From Verrucomicrobiia bacterium (GTDB lineage Bacteria; Verrucomicrobiota; Verrucomicrobiia; Verrucomicrobiales; DEV007), in contig JAUIAH010000051.1 of assembly GCA_030425385.1 (NCBI GenBank), positions 1 through 37,062 of the forward strand: a DNA stretch of 37,062 bases, written 5' to 3'. Under the pieces are notes generated by a model that was given only the letters and a program-made list of their open reading frames with translations, ran no database searches and was not told the origin of the DNA. Positions 15,536 through 24,201 of the stretch are shown in pieces (the first letter of the stretch is position 1; every line of letters starts with the position of its first letter). The position numbers and the translations under genes were made by a program.

Positions 15536-18049
15536 TTACCCGAGGCCATTGTTGTCGCCATTCCCATCGGTCTCGTTCTCAGGACCGGTGACGCCACCGC
15601 CACCACCACCACCGCCGAGATCGACGGTGATTGCGAAGTCGAGGAACTTCCACTGGGTGAACTCGTCGAGATACCAGAGGCGGACGTAGTTCGTGCCAGC
15701 TTTCAGACCACTCACCTCAGCGCTCAACACGCCGGGCTGGAGGAAGCCAGAGTTGTAGATGTTGGTTCCACCGACTTGGCCGCCTTTGTCAGCAGCTTGG
15801 TTGTCAGCCACATAGAGCCACCAACCGAAGACCACCGTGTTATTACGCTCCCAAACGAAGTTGTAAGTCGTGGAGCCGAGCTTCAACCCGTCATTGGTCG
15901 CATCGAGCGGCGCAAAGTAGCGAGCGTCGCCATTGTCCGCATTCGGTGCACGGAGGCGAGGCACAGGAACCGTCTCGGAAGAGGTGTAGGCCCATGTGCG
16001 ATACTCCCATGCGGAAACCTGATTGCGGGTCACCAGCCACCATAAGGTCACATAGACTTTAGATCCATCGATCGGAAGATTCCGGATACGGAACGTATCG
16101 GTGTCAGCGGCCAAGAGGTTGCTGTTATCGATATCGGCAGTGCCAGGATTGGGATTCTTAGCGTCGCCACCTGTGGGAGCAGCCGAAGAAACCGTGACCC
16201 AAAGGCCATCCACATTCACACCGCGCTTGTCGATCGTGATGTCACGCTGAGTGCCCACGATGGTCGCACCAATGCCAGGACTCGTGATCTCTGGGCACTG
16301 AGGATTCGTGAAGAGGAAGTCCCGAGGCAACCACTTACGCGTGGTCGTCTCGATCGTTTCGCTGTTCTGCGAAGGATCAGGATTGGATCCCGTGGTCTTG
16401 ATTTCCACCAGCCACCAGAGACGCACCCAAAGAGGATTGCCATCGGTAGGCAGATTGGTCAGCGTCCGCATCATCGTGGTCGCGGAGAGCGCACCACTGT
16501 TGTGATACTGGCGACCGCCTTGCTCGCTACCAACATAGAGCCAGTAACCGAGAACATTGGGGTAGTTACCATCCGTCCACTCGAAAGTGGCCTCGTTACC
16601 GAGGAATGAGCTGTGGCACTTCACAATGGAACCAGGAGCCGTGAGGTAGGGAACCTTCTGCGTTTCGAACGGGCAGATCACGGCGTCCGTGAAGAGGTTC
16701 TCGGCGAGACCGCCGCCAACCCAGTAGCGAAGGATGATGTAGACGGTGCGACCGTCAGTCGTGAATTTGGAGTTTGGAACACTGACTGAGCGAACATCAG
16801 CGCCTAGGAGTCCGCTTTTCCACACGCCATTGTCACTGGCATCTCCCGTTTCGTTCACAACCACTTGCCACTGCTGAGCTTGGGTTCCTTTATCGTCCCA
16901 AGTCACCGTTTGCGTGTTCGTTGGATTCGTGAGGTCAGTCGGCAGCTTATCGGGATTGTCGCCGCCTTTGATGGGAGCGACGATGACAGGACCAGAAGAC
17001 GCTTTGAAGGTGAACTCACGGCACTTCCACTTGTCAGGGCCTTCACCGGTCAAGCGCCAGAAGAGCGTGACGAAGACGTTAGAGCCATCATCCGGGAAAT
17101 TCTGAAAGGGCTCAAGGGTAGCCACCGTGCCGCGATCATCGGCAGGCACTTGCTGACCATTGGAGTGGTAGTCGAAGGTCTGACGAGCAGGACCTGCATA
17201 GACCCACCAGTATTGGACCGGCAGACCGTTCGGGTCGAGAACGAGATTGCCCGTGGTGCCTGGAAGCGATCCACCAGGAGCAGGACTCGTGATGGCTGGG
17301 AGGGTTGGCGTACCATACTGGAAGATATTGCTCTGCCAGTTATTCGTAGGGTTGCCATCGCTATCACCTGGATCCCACCATAGCGTCGCGATCACAGGAT
17401 CACCGGCCGTCGGGATGTTGGTGATCGTCACGGAACGCTGGTCGCGCGTGAGTTGTCCACTATTGTAGTAGCGGTCTGTGTCAGCAAGCGTGCCGAGGTA
17501 GAACCACCAACGCACGGGCTCACCGAGCACCTGAACCACTTCCCAATCGAAGGTCACCATGGGTGGTGCCTTACAACCATCCACATCCTGAAGGGCGAGC
17601 CCTGTGCCAGGGACGGGAGAATAGATGTAATGCTGATTGGCAGCAAAGTAGACGTAGTCACGCCATTTGAGCACCTCAATGCCCGACTCTTTCACAGTCC
17701 AGTGCAACCGGACGAAGACCTTCCGACCGTCGGTCGGGATTTCCAAATCTGCTTCATAACTGCCTTTGTCTTTGACGGCAGGGATGAATCCGGAGTCAGC
17801 GATCTCGCCGAAACCTTGGAGAGAACCCACGAAAACGCGGAAATTCACCTGATTGTCATTGTTCAGGCCACCGCGGTTCCACTTAAACTTCACGATTCGG
17901 GTATTCAGCCGCGTGATCTCTGCGTCAGGCGTGCCGACTTCTTTCACGTCCGTAGGAGCGGTCAGAGCGGGATCCTGCGCGAGCGCAGAAACCGTGAAGA
18001 GGCCTGAGAGCGCCACTAAGAAAAGTCCTCTCAACGAACTTCCCTTCAT
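15536..18049 (-). CDS. secreted protein of seven tandem LPTNG/WVRL-type repeats with Gly tail
   Basis: The start is the ATG at 18049, preceded by GGGGAGG at suitable spacing; the longer open frame upstream is not used. The 837-residue product has a signal peptide (MKGSSLRGLF...VSALA) and then seven units of about 105-120 residues of the same kind as in the downstream gene: WxxYVGSxxGGxxYxNSG, then LPTDGxxLWVRLWW, then W...DFxFT. Unit lengths vary more here because of loop insertions (for example in units 2, 5 and 7). The chain ends in eight glycines and an Asn/Asp/Gly-rich acidic tail (about 810-837). No transmembrane anchor or known sorting motif is visible. The good ribosome site and dedicated terminator suggest substantial expression. 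Function unknown; probably an extracellular or cell-surface structural protein. Confidence 0.84.
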   Translation of the reverse strand: MKGSSLRGLFLVALSGLFTVSALAQDPALTAPTDVKEVGTPDAEITRLNTRIVKFKWNRGGLNNDNQVNFRVFVGSLQGFGEIADSGFIPAVKDKGSYEADLEIPTDGRKVFVRLHWTVKESGIEVLKWRDYVYFAANQHYIYSPVPGTGLALQDVDGCKAPPMVTFDWEVVQVLGEPVRWWFYLGTLADTDRYYNSGQLTRDQRSVTITNIPTAGDPVIATLWWDPGDSDGNPTNNWQSNIFQYGTPTLPAITSPAPGGSLPGTTGNLVLDPNGLPVQYWWVYAGPARQTFDYHSNGQQVPADDRGTVATLEPFQNFPDDGSNVFVTLFWRLTGEGPDKWKCREFTFKASSGPVIVAPIKGGDNPDKLPTDLTNPTNTQTVTWDDKGTQAQQWQVVVNETGDASDNGVWKSGLLGADVRSVSVPNSKFTTDGRTVYIILRYWVGGGLAENLFTDAVICPFETQKVPYLTAPGSIVKCHSSFLGNEATFEWTDGNYPNVLGYWLYVGSEQGGRQYHNSGALSATTMMRTLTNLPTDGNPLWVRLWWLVEIKTTGSNPDPSQNSETIETTTRKWLPRDFLFTNPQCPEITSPGIGATIVGTQRDITIDKRGVNVDGLWVTVSSAAPTGGDAKNPNPGTADIDNSNLLAADTDTFRIRNLPIDGSKVYVTLWWLVTRNQVSAWEYRTWAYTSSETVPVPRLRAPNADNGDARYFAPLDATNDGLKLGSTTYNFVWERNNTVVFGWWLYVADNQAADKGGQVGGTNIYNSGFLQPGVLSAEVSGLKAGTNYVRLWYLDEFTQWKFLDFAITVDLGGGGGGGGVTGPENETDGNGDNNGLG

Positions 18050-18446
18050 GGGACTCAAACCTCCCCGTCTTTCCCGTTTCCCTGGGACACTTACTTTACA
18101 TGTCATACTCATAGATAGGTGTATCTTATAGGGTTGGTGTGTTGATGAGGATGTTTCTTTGGTTTTGTTTCGATTGCTTGCAAGGGCTCGACTGTTGCGA
18201 TGCATCAGCCGTCGCCAGAAATACCTGTCTCACAGATGAAGAAAGGTATCCTGTCCAAGTAAGTCCTCGGATCCACACAGTCAAGCGCTTAAATGGACCG
18301 GAATTTGAAATATCCAGGGGGTTCGCAACACTCTTCCTAACACTACAAAAGCCGCTTCCACTCTTGATTCATAGGGTTCTCCGACCCCTCCCCCGTCACC
18401 GAAGCGCCGAATGCTTTCATTCGACTTATAAGAAATTCAAGAAATC
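18050..18446 (-). other. intergenic region and long leader upstream of the seven-repeat gene
   Basis: About 400 bp without a gene. On the minus strand a TTGACT (18284-18279) and a weak TACTTG (18261-18256) stand 17 bp apart and could be a sigma-70-type promoter giving a roughly 200-nt leader. A good Shine-Dalgarno sequence (GGGGAGG) ends near 18061. The frame of the downstream gene stays open to 18205 but the translated extension is low-complexity and unlikely. No terminator hairpin for the DUF2314 gene was found. Confidence 0.35.
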
Positions 18447-19787
18447 TTAAGAAGTTTCGTCGCGAGATTTGTCGACAGGCTTCCGCGGCTCGCCTTCGTC
18501 CGCTGACTGGACTTTCTGAATGAATTTCGTGGTCTCATTTCCCTCTTCGGAGCCATCCGCCTTGATATGGAGGTAGTCAAAGACCTGGTCGATCTTGATT
18601 TCTTGAGGCTCTGCCCTGCTCTCCTCGGCGACCACCGTCCCATCGGCGCTTACTCGCGGGACCTCCACGGCCTTCAGGGTGTCCTCTTCCCACGCAGCGA
18701 CTTGGAGCCATTTGTACTCCGAATCGACGAAGGCCTTGATGAGGAGTTTCTCGCCCTCGGGCAAGCCTGCTTGCACCAATAGACGCTTCTCTTGCAACTT
18801 CTTCTGCGCGGCTTCGCTCAAGGCCATGAGCTGTTCCCGCTGATTCCACACATCAAGGAGTCCATCCTCGGGACGCATGAGGCGGTCTACCGCGTAGGCC
18901 TGCTTTTCATGATAGGTTCCGCCCGGATAGGCCATGAAATCTACGGTGAGGAGGTCGTTGCGTGGGTCTCCTTTCTCTGGCTTGATCGGCACCAAGGCAA
19001 GGTCAGGAATGTCCCCTTTCTCACTGAGCTGCAGGAGCTTCTGCAACGTGGCTCCCTCCCATTTGGTGGTGGGCTGGAGGGGCCCCTGCACGGCCACCTG
19101 ATAGACCAGAAAGCGCATCATCTCAGACATGGGTTCCCAGAAGACTTTGGGAAACTCCGTGATCACGAGGTCGGGCAGGCCCAATTTCCGCATGCCAAAG
19201 GTGACCGAACGGAAGTTGCCGGAGGCCAATTGATACCCGTGCATGCTGGTGTTGGCGAATACGGGCTGTTCCGTTGGCGGACGTTTCTCTTTCCACACCC
19301 GGGTCGAGAACAATTCGCGCGTTTCCTCGTCCCAAAGGAAGCCTTTGGTCGCTTCCGCGATCTCAAGAGCTAGGCGATTCGCCGCGGCGAGATATTCGTA
19401 ATTCTCAGGATCGACGATGAAGAAGTCGATCACCAAGACGGTGCTAGTCTTTTGCAGGTGTTCACGATCCGCTGCTGTCGTGCCAAAGCCTTTGTGCTCG
19501 AGGTAATCGACTTTCGGGGGCGGGTAATCCTCCGGCTCGACCGAACGGAACTCCACGTAGTTCCCTTTCGCAAATCGCACCACGCCTGACCGATAGGTGA
19601 AGTCCTTACGGAATCCGGCTTCAAAGACACGATTGGCGACTTTCAGCGGATCGCCCGTCGGTTTCGGCGCGAAATAGAGCGCATATTGGAAGTAGACCCC
19701 ATTGGGACGCGCGGGAGCGTCCTCCTGCCCCGTAGCTCCGAGAACAGTAGACGCCAAGCATAGCAAGAGGAGTTTCGGTAATGACAT
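18447..19787 (-). CDS. secreted DUF2314-like domain protein
   Basis: A 446-residue protein with a signal peptide (about 1-20, LLLLCLASTVLG). The C-terminal part (about 335-430) resembles DUF2314: LLIKAFVDSEYKWLQVAAWE, then IKIDQVFDYLHIKADGSEEGNET. The N-terminal 300 residues form a region with YFAPKPTGDP and a DPENYEYLAAANRLALEIAEATKGFLWDEETRELFS helix-strand run, also seen with DUF2314 in other predicted proteins. The extreme C-terminus is charged and disordered. DUF2314 proteins are usually cytoplasmic, so export is unusual. First of four consecutive minus-strand genes for exported proteins. Function not known. Confidence 0.72.
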   Translation of the reverse strand: MSLPKLLLLCLASTVLGATGQEDAPARPNGVYFQYALYFAPKPTGDPLKVANRVFEAGFRKDFTYRSGVVRFAKGNYVEFRSVEPEDYPPPKVDYLEHKGFGTTAADREHLQKTSTVLVIDFFIVDPENYEYLAAANRLALEIAEATKGFLWDEETRELFSTRVWKEKRPPTEQPVFANTSMHGYQLASGNFRSVTFGMRKLGLPDLVITEFPKVFWEPMSEMMRFLVYQVAVQGPLQPTTKWEGATLQKLLQLSEKGDIPDLALVPIKPEKGDPRNDLLTVDFMAYPGGTYHEKQAYAVDRLMRPEDGLLDVWNQREQLMALSEAAQKKLQEKRLLVQAGLPEGEKLLIKAFVDSEYKWLQVAAWEEDTLKAVEVPRVSADGTVVAEESRAEPQEIKIDQVFDYLHIKADGSEEGNETTKFIQKVQSADEGEPRKPVDKSRDETS

Positions 19788-19901
19788 CGTATGGACGTTA
19801 TCCTGAGCACCAGGAAAGTCATGGAGAAGTTGGCGCGAGCGGTGGGTCCAGTTGCGTCTCTGCCCCTTTCATGATCAGGTGGACAACCCCCAGTTGCCCT
19901 C

Positions 19902-21110
19902 ATGATGCGCCCCCTGCTCTCTTTCACATTCCTCGTCTCTTGCCTGGTTTCTTCTCAGGCTCAGACGGAGGGAATCTTTGCCACCTTTCAAACATCGGCC
20001 GGGGCCATCCGGGCCCAATTGTTTCCCGACGAAGCCCCTGTTGCGGTATCCAATTTCATTGGCCTGGTCGAAGGGAGCCAAGTCGCCATCGAGGCCGCCA
20101 CCGGACAATTGATCGAGGGCGACTATTACAATGGGGTGACCTTTCACCGCGTCATTGAGAATTTCATGATCCAGGCGGGGTCGCCAGATGGTTCGCCCGC
20201 AGGTGGCCCTGGCTATTCGTTTCAAGATGAGTTCGATCCGACAAGGACCTTTGCCGAACCATTCATGCTCGCCATGGCCAATGCTGGCCCAAACACCAAC
20301 GGCAGCCAATTCTTCATCACCGTCGCCGAGACGTCGTTTCTCGACAACATCCACACGATCTTTGGCAAGGTTGTGGAGGGATCCAACGTGGCCACCGCCA
20401 TCAGCATGGTGGCGACCGATGCCGATGATCGCCCCCTGGAGGCGGTCGTCATCGAGTCGATCAGCATTGAACGGGTGGGCGCGGCTGCGGAAGCCTTCGT
20501 CCTGGATCTCGAAGGATTGCCCAAGGTCCGACAACTGCGCCCAAGCTGGGAGGTGCGCGAGGGACGCCATTTGCTCGACGTCTCCTATGAAACGAATGCC
20601 GCCTATTTGCTCTATCTTTCTAGCAATCTCACCACGTGGCGCGAAGAACGCATCGGCTTCTTTGGGAGCACTCTACCTAACACTGGCATTGATGTCACTG
20701 CCTTTGTCACCAATCAGCCTCAGGGATTCTTCCGCGTCGTGGAGGTAGATTACCCTGTGGTCGTCTTTCCGCCGCCCTCGCTCATAGGGAATACGCTGGA
20801 TACTCTCATCCTCCGATTCGCCGGCGGCAATACGGAGTCTCGCCTCGTCTACACCTTCACGAGCGAAGCTTCGGGAACGGCCACGTTCCTCAACCGGGAC
20901 CCCGTTGCCTTCGGAAACTACTCCTACCGCGTCGATGGGCCCACACGTGCCACCTTGGTTGTCCCTTCCAATCTTCCTGTGCCCTTCAATTTGCCTCAGT
21001 TTGTTCTCAACTTCCGCTCGGCCACCACCGGCGCCTTCTCCGCCGTTCTCCCTAACGCATTCCCGCAGCCTGCCGTGATTTCTGGCACGTTCACTTTGAA
21101 TGAATCGTAG
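19902..21110 (+). CDS. secreted cyclophilin-type peptidyl-prolyl isomerase with C-terminal extension
   Basis: A 402-residue protein: signal peptide (about 1-20), then a cyclophilin domain (about 22-195) with GVTFHRVIENFMIQAGSP, GxxFxDE, MANAGPNTNGSQFFI and LDNIHTIFGKVVEG. The catalytic Arg in FHRV and the Phe/Gln substrate-pocket residues are present, so it should accelerate proline isomerisation in exported proteins. Residues about 200-285 form a W...GFFRV module, also found in the LamG protein of this window. Residues about 285-402 are a beta-rich region (GNYSYRVDGPTRATLVV, LNFRSATTGAF, GTFTL) of a type seen in verrucomicrobial exported proteins. The stop overlaps the start of apbE by 11 bp, so the two are translationally coupled. 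Confidence 0.9.
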   Translation: MMRPLLSFTFLVSCLVSSQAQTEGIFATFQTSAGAIRAQLFPDEAPVAVSNFIGLVEGSQVAIEAATGQLIEGDYYNGVTFHRVIENFMIQAGSPDGSPAGGPGYSFQDEFDPTRTFAEPFMLAMANAGPNTNGSQFFITVAETSFLDNIHTIFGKVVEGSNVATAISMVATDADDRPLEAVVIESISIERVGAAAEAFVLDLEGLPKVRQLRPSWEVREGRHLLDVSYETNAAYLLYLSSNLTTWREERIGFFGSTLPNTGIDVTAFVTNQPQGFFRVVEVDYPVVVFPPPSLIGNTLDTLILRFAGGNTESRLVYTFTSEASGTATFLNRDPVAFGNYSYRVDGPTRATLVVPSNLPVPFNLPQFVLNFRSATTGAFSAVLPNAFPQPAVISGTFTLNES

Positions 21111-22122
21111 GCGATTCACCGCTCTTCTCGGCAGCGCCACAGCCGCTCGCCTAACTGTCGCTGCGCCCCCCGATGGCGATTGGGAGCGCTACGAACGCGT
21201 CCATCCCACGATGGGAACGCAGTTTCGTTTCCTTGCCTACGCACCTTCCCCAGAAACGGCCAAGACCGCCTTTGATGCTGCCGCGCGTCGCCTCGATGGC
21301 CTTAATGCTGCTTTGAGTGATTATGTGAGCACCAGTGAAATTTCGCGTCTCTCAGCGGCGTCTGGTCGCGGGGATTGGCGCTTGCTTTCGAGCGACGCCT
21401 GGCGCGTCCTCACATGCGCCCAAAAGCTTGCCAAGGAAACCAAAGGCGGCTTCGACGTCACTGTGGGTCCTCTCACCCTTCTCTGGCGGCACTCTCGACG
21501 CCAGGGACGGCTCCCCACTGCCAACCGATTGGAGGAAGCACTCGCGGCCACCGGGCATGCCCATTTGCAACTGGATCCTGAACGCCAACGCGCGCGCGGC
21601 CAGCGCCCTAACATGCGGATCGATCTCGGTGGGATTGCCAAAGGCTACGCCCTCGATACCGTAGCCGAAACGCTCCGCCACCACGGAATCACCACCGCCC
21701 TCATCGATGGCGGCGGCGATTTGCGAATGCTAGGCACGCCGCCTCATGCCGCTGGTTGGCGCGTGCAGATCGCCGATCTCGACCCCTCGGACACCCGAAC
21801 CCATGTCTTCACCGATGGTGCCATGGCTACCTCCGGTGACCTCTATCAATCGGTGGAAATTGACGGGCGCCGATACAGCCACCTCATCGATCCCCAAACA
21901 GGTCTGGGTCTCACCTTCCGACGCACCGTCACGGTCATCGCCGCGGATGGCATGACTGCCGATGCGCTCGCCTCAGCTCTAAGCGTGCTCTCGCCCGCAC
22001 GATCGTCTGCACTCTTACAGACGCACTATCCAGACGCGGTGGCTCAGATTCTCACCCAAACTCCTACCGGATTGGAGAAAGTCGTTCTGGGCCGCGGCAA
22101 ACACCGCGCCGCCTTTCATTGA
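21100..22122 (+). CDS. apbE: FAD:protein FMN transferase ApbE
   Basis: A 340-residue flavin transferase that attaches FMN from FAD to Thr/Ser of exported or membrane proteins (such as NqrB/C, RnfG). Family motifs are intact: DLGGIAKGYALD near 180, ATSGDLYQSVEIDG near 243, HLIDPQTG near 263 and DGMTADALASAL near 287 with the Mg2+-binding Asp/Thr. The N-terminus NRRRFTALLGSATAA is a twin-arginine-type signal, consistent with periplasmic action. Its start overlaps the cyclophilin gene. No Nqr/Rnf gene is in view, so its target lies elsewhere. Convergent with the esterase gene, 11 bp apart. Confidence 0.93.
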   Translation: MNRRRFTALLGSATAARLTVAAPPDGDWERYERVHPTMGTQFRFLAYAPSPETAKTAFDAAARRLDGLNAALSDYVSTSEISRLSAASGRGDWRLLSSDAWRVLTCAQKLAKETKGGFDVTVGPLTLLWRHSRRQGRLPTANRLEEALAATGHAHLQLDPERQRARGQRPNMRIDLGGIAKGYALDTVAETLRHHGITTALIDGGGDLRMLGTPPHAAGWRVQIADLDPSDTRTHVFTDGAMATSGDLYQSVEIDGRRYSHLIDPQTGLGLTFRRTVTVIAADGMTADALASALSVLSPARSSALLQTHYPDAVAQILTQTPTGLEKVVLGRGKHRAAFH

Positions 22123-22133
22123 CACGAAAGCAT

Positions 22134-24044
22134 TCATTCTTGCCACCCTTGGCGATCGGCGAAGTCCATGAAGACGCGCCAATCCGCAAGACCCACGCCA
22201 TGCCTTCCTGGACGCACGTGATAGGCGACCGATTCTCCTAACAAGACATTCTCTGGAGGGTACTCGGCACTTTCCAAACCCTCACCTCCCAGCCAGGCAA
22301 CCACTTGGGAAGCTTCCTTCGCAGCTAGAAACTCTCCCATCGGATCTGCCCAATCATCTCCCGTCGCGCTACACACCAACAGCGGCCGTGGCGCCACCGC
22401 CGCCAGCAACGAATGCTGATCCACCGGCAAGAAATCCTCGCGTTCATCGAACGCTTTGAAGGCGCCATTGAACCAGTGCGGGAAATGACGATTGATCACC
22501 TGGACAGTCTCGCCATGCCGTCGGCGGGACAACGCCGCACCTCCACAGCCCGATTGGTTGCTAATCACCATCGCGAAGCGTTCATCAAAGGCACCCGCCA
22601 CCAGGGCCGCCTTGCCATTGCGCGAATGGCCCATCACGGCGATGCGCTCCGCATGGATATCGGGATCACTCACCAAATAATCCGCAGCGCGTGAGAGGCC
22701 GTAAGCCCAAATGCGCAAATGCCCCCATTGATGCGCCATGTGCTCAGGCGATAGCGAAGGCGTTAGAGCCACAGGAATGCCTCCACGCTCTTGCGCGTGA
22801 TCCGGTGCGATGTCCCCATGATAAACCGTGGCCACCGCATAGCCGCGATCAATGATCGCTTCCAAAGGCCAGCGATCCGCCGCCGACCCCCTTCCCAGTG
22901 CGGTGGCCCGATGATTCTCCACCCCTTTCCCCTTGGGCACCCAGCTTGCCGTGATGGACACTTCGGGATCCGCGGTAGTGGTATGATTGCCCCGGAAATT
23001 CAATCCAAGAAAGACTGGCACAGGTTTCGCAGCCTTGTTAGGCACGTGAAGCAAGAGATCAAAGGACGCAGATCCCACACGCACGCGCACCTCACGCTTG
23101 GTCGCCTTTCCATCCAACGCCAACCGGTCCTCTCGCATCAGGCGGAAATGAGCTGTCGGAGGCACGGGAGCCGCAAAGCCGTAGATGTAATAGGCCAACT
23201 GCTGACAGAGTTCTCCTCGCAAGGCGGGCCATGCCGTCACCTCAGGCAGATTCTCTGGGAGCAGGCGCGGCAACTCTGGCAGAACTGTCAATTGCTCCAG
23301 CGGCACCTGGCGAGCCACTGCCCGCTTGATTTGCGCAGCCATTGGCAACTGAGGCAAGAGATGGCGGACGACGGACTCGGCGAGCATGCGCGAACCCTCC
23401 CGACTGAAATGGACATTGGCTGGCTGTTGGATATCAGCCAGTCTCGCATCCGCAAAAGCATGCAAGTCATGAATCGGCACGCCCAAGCGACCCATGACCG
23501 TTGCAGCCGCTCGATTATAGGTTGCCGCGTGTCCAGGCACACGACCCTTGGCTCCCACTGGCACGGGCGTCGTCGCACACCAGACCAAGGCAGCGCCCGT
23601 CTCTTGCAAGCGCTCTGTCAGGCGCTCAAGATTCCTAGCATAAACCTTTAGCGGAACCATCTGCTCGCCCTCATCCACCGCCACCAACTTTCCCGCATGG
23701 CGCGGATCCGAATCCCTAGCGATATACTTGAGGTCATGCAGGCCGAAGTTGAAATGGATCACATCCCAGAGCTTCTCACCTAACCAATCATCTAACTGCG
23801 CCAATCCACGAAGCGTCGGCCCACAGTTGGTTGGCGGCCGATGCACATTCGCCACGCCGTCTAACAATTCCCGCACAGCCAGCGTGTAGCCAATCGAGAT
23901 CGAATCCCCAATCAGCAAGACTCGAGGCAATCCCGGCACATCTTCTATCAGGGCCATGGGATCCGGCCGGGCCGCAGCCCCTTCTTGCGCTGAAATAGAA
24001 ATGAGCGGGGTCATCAGACAAACGAGAAACAAGACGAAACGCAT
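22134..24044 (-). CDS. SGNH hydrolase – CE15 glucuronoyl esterase fusion, secreted
   Basis: A 636-residue two-enzyme protein with a signal peptide (about 1-19). The N-terminal SGNH/GDSL esterase domain spans about 38-225 (LLIGDSISIG, Ser48; NFGLHD; VHFSREG with the catalytic His near 213). The C-terminal alpha/beta-hydrolase domain (about 270-634) has CE15 signatures: GHSRNGKAALVAGAFDERF (nucleophile Ser near 475), NQSGCGGAALSRR, and RPGRHGVGLADWRVF (catalytic His near 621). CE15 enzymes cleave the ester between glucuronoxylan and lignin; SGNH esterases often remove acetyl groups. Together they suggest debranching of plant- or algal-type hemicellulose. Divergent from cvfB; no glycoside hydrolase is adjacent. 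Confidence 0.88.
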   Translation of the reverse strand: MRFVLFLVCLMTPLISISAQEGAAARPDPMALIEDVPGLPRVLLIGDSISIGYTLAVRELLDGVANVHRPPTNCGPTLRGLAQLDDWLGEKLWDVIHFNFGLHDLKYIARDSDPRHAGKLVAVDEGEQMVPLKVYARNLERLTERLQETGAALVWCATTPVPVGAKGRVPGHAATYNRAAATVMGRLGVPIHDLHAFADARLADIQQPANVHFSREGSRMLAESVVRHLLPQLPMAAQIKRAVARQVPLEQLTVLPELPRLLPENLPEVTAWPALRGELCQQLAYYIYGFAAPVPPTAHFRLMREDRLALDGKATKREVRVRVGSASFDLLLHVPNKAAKPVPVFLGLNFRGNHTTTADPEVSITASWVPKGKGVENHRATALGRGSAADRWPLEAIIDRGYAVATVYHGDIAPDHAQERGGIPVALTPSLSPEHMAHQWGHLRIWAYGLSRAADYLVSDPDIHAERIAVMGHSRNGKAALVAGAFDERFAMVISNQSGCGGAALSRRRHGETVQVINRHFPHWFNGAFKAFDEREDFLPVDQHSLLAAVAPRPLLVCSATGDDWADPMGEFLAAKEASQVVAWLGGEGLESAEYPPENVLLGESVAYHVRPGRHGVGLADWRVFMDFADRQGWQE

Positions 24045-24201
24045 TTCCTAGCCAAGGCAAGCCCCTTGCATTGGTCAATCTCAAACCGTTCATCCATGGC
24101 CATGGATGCGGACGATGGAAGTTCTGCTTCTACTAGCATTCACACCCATCTCAGTGCGGACAGTATTGGACAGCCTTCACGTACCGTTCCAAGGTCGATT
24201 C

